Shown here in pieces: positions 1 through 15,026 of a stretch of 64,000 bases of DNA. A model generated the notes under the pieces. The model was not told the origin of the DNA. It ran no database searches and worked only from the letters and a program-made list of their open reading frames with translations. The DNA comes from Acidobacteriota bacterium (GTDB lineage Bacteria; Acidobacteriota; Thermoanaerobaculia; Multivoradales; JBCCEF01): NCBI GenBank assembly GCA_039028635.1, contig JBCCHV010000021.1, forward strand, positions 28,987 through 92,986, read 5' to 3'. Position 1 is the first letter of the stretch; each line of letters starts with the position of its first letter. The translations under genes were made by a program, and so were the position numbers.

Positions 1-2
1 TC

Positions 3-6082
<6,080 letters not shown>

Positions 6083-6086
<4 letters not shown>

Positions 6087-9000
6087 GCGAGCTCACCGAT
6101 CGGCTGCGTCGACTGACCGCGGAGCAGCGCGCCAGGCTACAGAGCAAGGTCGAGTCGCGGCTCGATCGAGACGCCATCGCGGTGGTCTCGGTGGCCTGCC
6201 GTTTCCCGGGAGGCGCCAGCGATCCCGAGGCCTATTGGCGTCTGCTCGTCGACGAGGTCGATGCCATTGGCGAAGTGCCCGCGGAGCGCTGGGACACGGC
6301 CGCCCTGTTCGACCCGACGCCCGGAACGCCGGGCAAGACCAGCACTCGCTGGGGCGGATTCCTGCCGGGGATCGATGGCTTCGACGCCGGTTTCTTCGGC
6401 ATCTCGCCGCGCGAAGCGGTGAGCCTCGACCCGCAGCAGCGGCTGTTTCTCGAGGTCGCCTGGGAAGCCCTCGAAAACGCCGGCTACGACGCCGCCCGGT
6501 TGGCCGGCAGCGAGACCGGGGTCTTCGCCGGGGTGGCCTCCCAGGACTATGCCCAGCGCCTCGACGTCGGTCGCGACCTGAGCCGCATCGATCCCTACTT
6601 CGGCACCGGTACGGCGGCCAGCTTCGTGGCCGGTCGTCTGTCCCATTTCCTCGGCCTCGAAGGCCCCAGCCTGGTGGTCGACACGGCCTGCTCGTCGTCG
6701 CTGGTGGCGGTCCATCTGGCCTGCCAGAGCCTGCGCACGGGGGAGAGCGACATCGCCCTGACGGGGGGCGTCAACGTGCTCCTCGACGCCGCTGGCAGCG
6801 TCTATGTCTCGCAGGTCCGGGCGGTGGCCGCGGACGGTCGGTGCAAGGCCTTCGACGCCTCCGCCGACGGCTATGTGCGGGCCGAGGGCTGTGGCGTGGT
6901 GGTGCTCAAGCGCCTCGCCGATGCGCGGCGCGATGACGACCCCGTCCTCGCCGTCATCCGGGCCTCGGGGGTGAATCAGGACGGTCACTCGAACGGCCTG
7001 ACGGCGCCGAGCGGACGAGCCCAGGAGGCGCTGTTGCGCAAGGTCGTGGCTCGCGCCGGCTTGACGCCCGGGAAAATCGACTACGTCGAGGCCCACGGTA
7101 CCGGAACCGCCCTCGGCGACCCCATCGAGGTGGAGGCTCTGGGACGGGTTCTGGGGGCCGGCCGGCCGGCTGATCGGCCCCTCAAGATCGGCTCCGTCAA
7201 AAGCAACCTCGGTCATCTCGAGGCGGCTGCCGGGATCGCCGGCCTGATCAAGGTGGTGCTGGCCCTCAGGCGCCGGCGCCTGCCCCGCAGCCTGCACTTC
7301 GAGAACCCCAATCCGCATATCCGCTGGCGCGATCTGGCGGTCGAGGTGGTCGCCGAAGGAGGCCTTTGGGAGAGCCCGGATGGGCGGCCGAGGCGCGCCG
7401 GCGTCAGCTCCTTCGGCTTCAGCGGTACCAATGCCCACGTGGTGCTCGAAGAGGCGGTGCCGCAGATTCGCGTGACGCCCGACGACGGCGTGGCGGAAGG
7501 GGCGGCGATGGTCGCCGCCGAGGGACCGCACCTGCTGACCCTGTCGGGACGCTCCGCCGCCGCCCGCGAAGCCCAGGTGGAGCAGGTCGGTCGCTGGCTG
7601 AGGGAAGGCGAGGCGGATTGGCAGGACGTCGCCTACAGCACCGCCCTGCGGCGCTCCCACCACGACCACCGGCTGGCTCTGGTGGCGGCCGATGGCGCCG
7701 AGGCCGTGCGCCTGCTGGCGACCGGTGACGATCGTTGGGTTCACCGTGGCCGAATGCCGCGGGACGGGGCCCGGCGGCTGGTGTTCGTCTACTCGGGCCA
7801 GGGGGCGCAGTGGTGGGCGATGGGGCGGGAGCTGTTCGAGAGCTCGCCGGTGTTTCGCCAGGAGCTCGAAGAGGTCGATGCCGAGGTGCGACAGCTGCGC
7901 GGCTGGTCGCCCCTTGAGGAGCTCACCGCCTCGCAAGGGGACTCTCGTCTCGACGGCGATTCGATCGAGCTCACCCAGGTTTGCCTGTTCGCCCTGCAGC
8001 TTGCCCTTACCGCTTTGTGGCGCGCTTGGGGCGTCGAGCCGGCGGCGGTCCTCGGCCACAGCATGGGCGAGGTGGCGGCGGCCTGGGCCTGTGGCGCTCT
8101 CGATCGCCGTCAGGCGGTGCGACTCATCGTCACCCGTTCGGAGCTGCTCGAGGCCGCCACCGGCCGCGGCGCCATGGCCGCCGTCGATCTCGACCTGGAA
8201 GTTGCCGAGGCGGTGGTGGCGGGTGATCCGCGGCTCGCCGTCGCGGCTGCCAACGGTCCCTCGATGACGGTGCTCTCGGGGGCCCGCGAAGCCCTCGAGC
8301 CGGTGCTCGCCGAGCTCGGATCGCAGGACGTCTTCGTGCGTCCCCTGCGCACCACCGGAGTGGCCGGCCATAGCCCCCAGGTGGACTCGGCCCGACAACG
8401 TCTCGAGGCCGGTCTCGCCGATCTGCATCCGGCGGCCGGGCACCTGGCGATGATCTCGACGGTGACCGGCGAACGGGTGGCGGGGGAGCACCTCGACGCG
8501 CGCTACTGGGGGCGCAATCTGCGCCAGACGGTGCGTTTCGCCGACGCCGTCGAGGCCAGTCGCGGTGACGTCTTCGTGGAGATCGGTCCCCACCCGGTAC
8601 TCGCCGGGGCGGTGGCGACGATCATCGCCGCCGCCGGTGGGGAGGCCACGGTCCTGCCGTCGCTGCGCCGCGAGGAGCCGGAGCGCCGGGAGATGTTGGC
8701 GACCCTGGCGGGGCTCTACGCCCACGGTGTCGAGGTCGATCTTTCCGCCCTGCATCCCGCCGGCGGTGAGCTGGTGTCCCTGCCCAACTATCCCTGGCAG
8801 CGCCGCCGCTTCTGGGTCGAAGAGCCGCGCCAGGCGCGACCCGAGCCCACGCTGATCGCCGAGACGGAGCTCGAGAGGCGGCCCGATCTGCGCCGGGTCG
8901 TCGATGGCTTGCTCGACCACTGGGCAGTGGAGGGAGCGCGTGCCATCAACCGGCGCCAGCTCGCTCCCAGCCTGTTCCTGGCCAGTGATCAGCGCTCGCT

Positions 9001-12000
9001 GTTCTACGTCTCCGAGGCAGCCGCCAGCTCGGCGGACGGCCCTCGGGCGTTGACGGCGTTGCTCTTCGTCGGCCCGGACGAGTGCTTCGACGGCCTAGCC
9101 CGCGAGCTGCTCGCCTATGCCAAGGAAGCGCAGCGCGAGGCCTTCTTTTTCGCCACCGAGGAGCACGCCTTCAGGCTGCGCCGCTTGGGCTTCACCACCA
9201 CGCCGTGCGGTGCGTTGCAGACCCTGGCGGACTTGCGTTCTTTCACCCTGACCGGCAATCGCATGCGGCGCCTTCGCTACCTGGTGCAGAAGTTCGAGCG
9301 CGGTGGGGATTGCCGCTGCCGGGAGCATCAGCCCGGCAGCGATCCGGCCATCGACCGCGAGGTGGTGGCGCTGATCGACTCCTGGCTCGAGCTCAAGGGA
9401 ATTCGCGCCAGCTTCGTGCATCAGCTCAAGGGCCAGATTCTCGCCGGTGCCGTCGATCCGCGCAGCCGGCTCTTCCTGACCCGGCGCGATGGCTTTTTGG
9501 AAGGGGCGGTGCTGCTGTCGCCGGCGGAGGTCAATGCCGGCTACCTGATGGATCTCGAGTTCTACGGTGCCGAATCGCCCCTCGGATGTCTCGAGTTCAC
9601 GGTGGTGCAGATCATCGCTCGCTTGCTCGACGACGGCTACAGCTACCTGAGCCTCGGTGGCACCTACGGCACCATGCTCGACCCCCACCCCAACGCCGAT
9701 CCGGAAGTCGAGGAGCTGTTCGCCACCCTTCACGACGAGGGCATTCTCAACGGCGACTCCAACTTCCAGTTCAAGAACAAGTTCCGGCCGCTGGTCTCGA
9801 GCCTGTTCCTCTGTCGCTTGCCGGGCGGCGATGCCGGCAACCTGTCGGCGGTGCTCGCCATGCTCGCCGATCGGCCGGCCTTCGAAGGGGCCGTCGAGGT
9901 GGTGCGACCGGACGGCTCTCTGGACTTCTCCCTGGAGCGCTGGCCGTGGCTCAAGGACCACACCGTGGCGGGGCGGGTGCTGGCTCCGGGCGCGGCCCTG
10001 CTGGAGGTGCTGACCCGGGCCGGTCGCGACGACGGCCGGGCGCCGCAAGCGCTCGCCGCCTTCGCCGTCGAACGCCCGTTGGCTCTGCCGATGCCGGATT
10101 TGACGGTGGCTCGGGAGTCGGATGGCGATTGGACGGTGCGCGCCGGGGACGAGGTGATCGCCCGGGGACAGCCGGTGGAGCCGCGTCCGTTGCCCGCCGA
10201 GCGCCGCGATCTCGCCGCCCTGACGGCGTCCGCCGCCGAGCGCCTCGAAGGGGCGGCGATCTACCGACATCTGGCCGCCCGGGGCTTGCGTTTCGGCCCG
10301 GCTTTCCAGAGCCTGCGGGAGCTTTGGCTGAGCCCCCGGCGAGCGGTGGCCCGAGTCGCTCTGGAGGCGTCGGCGGACGGCGAATGGTCTCTGCATCCGG
10401 TCCTTCTCGACGGCGCCCTGCAGTCTTTGGCGGCGCTGTTGCCGGCCGACGACGGCCTCTACCTGATGGCCGCCATCGACCGCTGGACGGTGACCCCGGG
10501 GCGACTGCGCCGAGAGCTGGTGGCGGAAGGCACCCTGCGGCCCGGCGCCGGCGAGGCGGGTGTCTGGGTCGGCGACGTGATCTTGCGCGACGATCAGGGG
10601 CAGCCGCGAGGTCGACTCGAAGGGGTGGTCGCCCGGCGCCTCGAGGCGGAGGTCCTGGATTCCCTGCCACGACCGGACTGGAGCTCGGCTTTCCTGACCC
10701 AGACCTGGGTGGAAAGGGCGCTCGAGGCGCCTCGCCATGACCAGCCGCCACCACGCTATCTGGTGCTGGGGGAAGCCAACGGCGCCGCCGGTGCGGCGGC
10801 GGCCGAGTTGCGTCGGCGCGGTGCTGCTTGCCTCGAGGTCGCCGATCTGGCGCCCGATGAGCTCACCGGGGTGCTCGATGCTTGGCGGCGCGAAGAGCCG
10901 GCGATTCCGGCACGGCTGGTGGATCTGCGCTGCCTCGACGTGGATACCGGGGACGATCTCGCGGCGACCCTGCAAGCGGTGACCGACCGCTACCTGGCGG
11001 TCCTGCGCTGGCTGGTGGCTGCCGAGGTCGAGGATCTCCGCCTGTGGTGGATCACTGGCCGAGCCTGGCGCGGTGAGCCGGCGGCAGCCAGTCTCTGGGG
11101 CCTGGGACGGGTCTGTGCCAACGAGCACCCAGAGCTGTGGGGGGGCCTTGTCGATCTCGAGCCGGAGGCCCTCGATGGCAGCCGCGACGGGATTTCCCGG
11201 CTGGTCGACGAGCTGCTCGCCGAGAGCGGCGAAGAGGTCCGACTCGGCGCCACCGGCCGGCGGGTCTGTCGCCTGCGCCGCGGGGCCGGTACGTCGCGAG
11301 GAAAGGGGCCGGAGCTGCGCTCCGCGGCGACCTATCTGATCACCGGTGGTCTCGGGGGTATGGGCTTGACGGTGGCCCGCTGGATGATCGACGGCGGGGC
11401 GCGTCGTCTGGTGTTGGTGGGACGGCGGGATGCCGCCGCCGCGGGAGCCGAAGAGGAGGTGCAGGCGCTGCGCGCTGCCGGCGCTGAGGTCAGCGTCCGG
11501 ACCCTCGATGTCGCCGATGGTGACGCTGTCGGTGAGCTGGTGGCAGAGCTGGCGGCCGGCGAGGCGCCGCTGCGCGGAGTCATTCACGCCGCCGGCGTGG
11601 TCGACGACCGCATCCTGGCCCGCCAAGACTGGCACCACCTGGCTCGGGTCTTTCGGCCGAAGGTGCTCGGGGCCTGGAACCTGCACCGTGCGAGCGCTGA
11701 GCTGGAGCTCGATTTCTTCGTGCTGTTCTCGTCCGCGGCGGCGGTGCTCGGGCCGCCGGGACAGGGCAGTCACGCCGCAGCCAATGCCGCCCTCGACGCT
11801 CTGGCGCGGCTTCGCCGGCAGGCCGGGCTGCCGGCCTTGACCCTCGGCTGGGGTGCCTGGTCCGAGGTCGGCGGTGCCGCCGGTGGAGATCTCGAGACCC
11901 GGCTGGCGGCGCGCGGTATGGCGACCCTGAGCCCTCGCCAGGGGCTCGAGGTGTTGGCCCAGAGCCTCACCCTCGACGCCGCCGAGCTGGTGATTTTGCC

Positions 12001-12538
12001 GGTGCTCTGGCGGCGCTGGCGGGAGACCTCCAGCCCGCCCCTGCCGCCACGTTTCGACGCCCTCGGCCAAACCCCGAGAGTGCCCTCGACGGGACGCGAA
12101 GGTCCTGCGGCTGTGGCGGCGGTCGGCAGTGGAGCCGATGAGAGCGCTCTCAGCCAGCGCCAGCGCCTCCTCGCGCTGCCGGCGGCGCAGCGCCGGCAAC
12201 GGTTGATCACCTACCTGCGGGGTCAGGCGGCCGGTCTCCTCGGTTTGGACGAGGACGAGCTGGCTGCCGACGACCCTCTGCCGCGACTGGGCTTCGATTC
12301 CCTGATGAGCATGGAGCTGCGCAAGCGCCTCGAAGGTGATTTCGAGATCAAGCTACCGATCGTTCACTTCTTCCGCGAGCCGACCGCTGCCGGACTGGCC
12401 GAGTCCGCCCTCGAGCGTCTGCCGGAAGTGCCGGAAGGGGCCGATGCGGCAGCCCTGCTGGAGCGCTTGGACGAGCTCAGCGACGACGAGGTGGACGGCC
12501 TGTTGGGCAACTTCTCGCCGGAGGCCTCGTCCCATTGA
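6083..12538 (+). CDS. Type I polyketide synthase, KS-AT-DUF2156-DH-KR-ACP
   Basis: A 2151-residue PKS. I start it at the ATG at 6083, which overlaps the previous stop and follows a GGGGGAGAG ribosome site. Residues 1-28 are charged and helical, like a docking domain. Domains: KS from about residue 30 (active Cys203); AT with GHSMGE (Ser660); then about residues 930-1250 a domain that is not a normal PKS part. It reads like the C-terminal catalytic domain of MprF-type aminoacyl-tRNA lipid transferases (DUF2156), with [24 protein letters not shown] and [11 protein letters not shown] segments. After it come DH (HxxxGxxxxP with His1293; DxxxQ with Asp1443), KR (TGGLGGMG near 1750) and ACP (Ser2073). 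In the KR the usual catalytic Tyr is His1897 (GSHAAANA), so reduction may be impaired. No ER or TE. The domain order is read directly; the role of the inserted domain is unknown. Confidence 0.93.
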
Positions 12539-13782
12539 GCCAGGACGCGAAGCGGCGTCGGTTGGCGGCGCTGCTCGCCGCCTGCGGTGGCTTGCAAGGG
12601 GCCGACCCGGGCGATGCCCTGGACCGCCAGCGGCGCCTGTTTCCGGCCCTCGAGTCGAAGGCCTATTTCAACTACGGCGGCCAAGGGCCGCTGCCGCAGC
12701 CGGCGCGCGACGCCATTGTCGAGGCCTTCGATCAACTGCAGGTGGAAGGCCCGTTCTCGATCGAATCCAATCTCTGGGCCCGCGAGGTGCGAGCCCGCGC
12801 GCGCCAGGGGCTGGCAGACTTCCTCGGCGGCCGGGCTGCCGACTACAGCCTCACCGAGAGCATCACGACGGCCGTCAACATCGTCCTGTGGGGGCTCGAG
12901 GTGGCGGCCGGTGATCATGTCGTGGTGTCCGACGCCGAGACTCCGGGAGTGCTCTCGGCGGTTCGCCAGTGGGCCCGACGCCGGCGACTCGAGGTCTCCG
13001 TCTGTGACCTCCTCGGAAGGCCTCAGGGGCGCCTGGAAGCGCTGGCGGCGGCGTTGCGTCCCCGCACTCGCCTGGTGATCGTCAGCCATGTGCTCTGGAA
13101 CAGCGGTGAGGTGCAGCCGATCGCCGAAATGGCGGCCCTCTGCCGGCGTCACGGGAGTCGGCCGCGGCTGCTCGTCGACGGCGGCCAGTCGGTCGGTCAG
13201 TTGGATCTCGACCTGGCGATCTGCGGCGCCGATTACTACGCCTTCACGGCCCAAAAGTGGTGCTGCGGTCCAGCCGGTGTGGCGGCCCTCTACGTTGCTC
13301 CCGGCGCCGCCGACAGCCTCGAGCCGACCTTTGCCGGCTGGCGCGGATTGGTGCCCGACTCGGACTATCGCCTGCGCTCTGACGGCCGGCGCTTCGAGGT
13401 CGGGAGCTCGTCCTTGCCCCTGCTCGCCGGGCTGGCCGCCGCCCTCACCGTGCACGGCCAGTGGGGAAGCGCTGCCGAGCGTGCCGCCGCCGGGCGCGGC
13501 AAGGCCGCCGAGCTGGCACGCTGGCTGACCTCGCTGGCCGGGGTCGAGCTGCTGACGCCGGTACCGGAGACGGGCATCGTCGCCTTGCGCTGCCCGCGTC
13601 CGCGGCAGGTCGTCGCCGACCTCGAAGCGCAGGGCATCCTGGTGCGCGAAATGGCGTCGCCTCACTGCCTGCGGGTCTGCACCCACTACCTGACCTCGGG
13701 ACGCGATCTCGAGCGCCTTCGGGTGGCCCTCGCCGAGGCCCTCGAGAGGCTTCCGGTGGAGGCCGGCGAGGCGCTGCCTTGA
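12535..13782 (+). CDS. PLP-dependent class V aminotransferase-fold enzyme, cyst(e)ine lyase (C-DES)-like
   Basis: A 415-residue fold-type I PLP enzyme of the aminotransferase class V/cysteine desulfurase group. The Schiff-base lysine is Lys241 (FTAQKWCCGPAG), and Asp215 (VDGGQSVGQ) would bind the pyridine nitrogen. The early segment YFNYGGQGPLP resembles cyanobacterial L-cysteine/cystine C-S lyases (C-DES), which release persulfide or sulfide, pyruvate and ammonia; EgtE-like sulfoxide lyases and epimerases are alternatives in the same family. The TTG start overlaps the stop of the PKS (TTGA), so the two are probably translated together. This suggests the enzyme works on the polyketide or a cysteine-derived part of it, but the substrate is an inference. 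Confidence 0.8.
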   Translation: MSQDAKRRRLAALLAACGGLQGADPGDALDRQRRLFPALESKAYFNYGGQGPLPQPARDAIVEAFDQLQVEGPFSIESNLWAREVRARARQGLADFLGGRAADYSLTESITTAVNIVLWGLEVAAGDHVVVSDAETPGVLSAVRQWARRRRLEVSVCDLLGRPQGRLEALAAALRPRTRLVIVSHVLWNSGEVQPIAEMAALCRRHGSRPRLLVDGGQSVGQLDLDLAICGADYYAFTAQKWCCGPAGVAALYVAPGAADSLEPTFAGWRGLVPDSDYRLRSDGRRFEVGSSSLPLLAGLAAALTVHGQWGSAAERAAAGRGKAAELARWLTSLAGVELLTPVPETGIVALRCPRPRQVVADLEAQGILVREMASPHCLRVCTHYLTSGRDLERLRVALAEALERLPVEAGEALP

Positions 13783-14129
13783 GCTCGATCGGCGAGCTCA
13801 AGGGAGGTCAGCCATCGGGTTCCTCGATGCGCCTTCGAGGCGCCGCCGAGGGCTCCCTTCAGCGTCGCCGATGGGGGCTATTTCCGAGACCTATCGATGC
13901 CGCCCGAATCGCTCTAAATCGTTGAATTTCAGACCCCTTCGCAATTTGGGAGAAGCCGGTTCCGGAACCCCTGCGCTATCAATCATGTGTGCATCCAGAA
14001 ATGGAATCAAACCGTCCGCATGGTGCGGCGTTGAGTCAAATCGAAGGTCGGGGCTCCGGGCGCGGTCTGCGCGCTTCGGCGGTCTCGAAGAAAGATCCCC
14101 AACACTTGTCCAGAGAGGAGGTTGGTGAG
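13783..14129. other. Intergenic region between the PKS/PLP genes and the beta-propeller operon
   Basis: About 350 bases without a convincing gene. The second half is less GC-rich than its surroundings (around 13905-13985) and is the likely place for a promoter, but no clear -35/-10 pair stands out. It ends in a strong ribosome site, AGAGGAGG, about 8 bases before the ATG at 14130. An open frame reaches back into this region from the next gene, but it lacks a signal peptide or a ribosome site and is not used here. Confidence 0.5.
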
Positions 14130-14978
14130 ATGTCGAACCAATGGACGAAGGTAGTGCTCGGTAGTCTCCTGATCGCGTTGGTGGCGGCCGGAGTGGCCGT
14201 TGCCTGCCCGACCGATGCCGAGAAGACCGCGGGCATTCAGGTCATCGAAGACTATGTCGCCCCGGGTCTCAACAATGAGCTGTCCGGAATCTATCCGCAT
14301 CCCAGCAACGACGAGCTCTACTACGTCGCTGCCAACCGCAAGCCGGTTTACCGGGCGGGCCAGAAGGCCATGCTGCCGGAGAACCTGCGCGGCCAGATCC
14401 TCACCGTCGAGAAGAAGAGCGGTGAGGTCGTCGAAGCTTGGGACCTCGGTGGTGTCGAGTATGGCGGCATGGCCTACGGTGAGGGTCACCTGTTCGTCTC
14501 CAGTCTGGAGCCGGCCGAGATCCTCAAGGTCAGCGCCAAGGATGGCGAGATCGTTCGTCGTTACCCGATCGCCGGTCCCGCCGGCGGCCTCGAGTTCGAT
14601 GCCGAGCGCAACGCCCTGATCGCCCAGATCTTCGTCGGCTATCCGCAGCTGGCGGTGATCGACGTCGAGTCCGGCGCCACCCTCGAGGCCCTGTGGTCCG
14701 ACGAGAGCGCCATGGGCCTGGCCAAGGTGCAGGGCGACATCCTGTGCACCTGGGTGAGCAGCTTCGACGAGCACGCTCGCGCTGAGCTGCGCCTGATCGA
14801 CGGCGAGACCGGCGAGGTCGCGGGTCGCGTGCCGCTCGACGAGGTGCACACCTCGCTGGCTCCGGCTTCCGCCACCGGCAACCTGGCCGATGGCTTCCTG
14901 AGCCTGGTGGCGACCGGTAGCGACGGCGAGGTCGCCGTCCGCCACTACAGCTACACCAACGACGCGGTGACCTGGTAA
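14130..14978 (+). CDS. Secreted beta-propeller-like protein of unknown function
   Basis: A 282-residue protein starting at the ATG preceded by AGAGGAGG. An N-terminal hydrophobic stretch (about residues 8-24) ending near AVACP is a signal peptide, possibly with a cleavable end before the Cys. The rest is made of short repeating beta-rich units with phrases such as GQILTVEKKSGEVVEAWDL, LEPAEILKVSAKDGEIVRRY and LAVIDVESGATLEALW, typical of NHL/SMP-30/PQQ-like beta-propellers that follow a substrate or scaffold partner proteins. No catalytic residues are recognisable. It is the first gene of a three-gene set with a nitrilase-cytochrome fusion and a HEAT protein, 48 bases upstream of the former. 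It could be the periplasmic partner or substrate of that dihaem enzyme (inference). Confidence 0.75.
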   Translation: MSNQWTKVVLGSLLIALVAAGVAVACPTDAEKTAGIQVIEDYVAPGLNNELSGIYPHPSNDELYYVAANRKPVYRAGQKAMLPENLRGQILTVEKKSGEVVEAWDLGGVEYGGMAYGEGHLFVSSLEPAEILKVSAKDGEIVRRYPIAGPAGGLEFDAERNALIAQIFVGYPQLAVIDVESGATLEALWSDESAMGLAKVQGDILCTWVSSFDEHARAELRLIDGETGEVAGRVPLDEVHTSLAPASATGNLADGFLSLVATGSDGEVAVRHYSYTNDAVTW

Positions 14979-15026
14979 GCGAGATCCTCTCGGGCACGCA
15001 CGGAATCAGCAACCAGAAATAAGGCG

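Noticed and set aside
6137..12199. Two long minus-strand open frames (6137-8920 and 9095-12199) opposite the second PKS
   Set aside because: Same shadow effect; low-complexity translations and full overlap with PKS domains that are clearly conserved.
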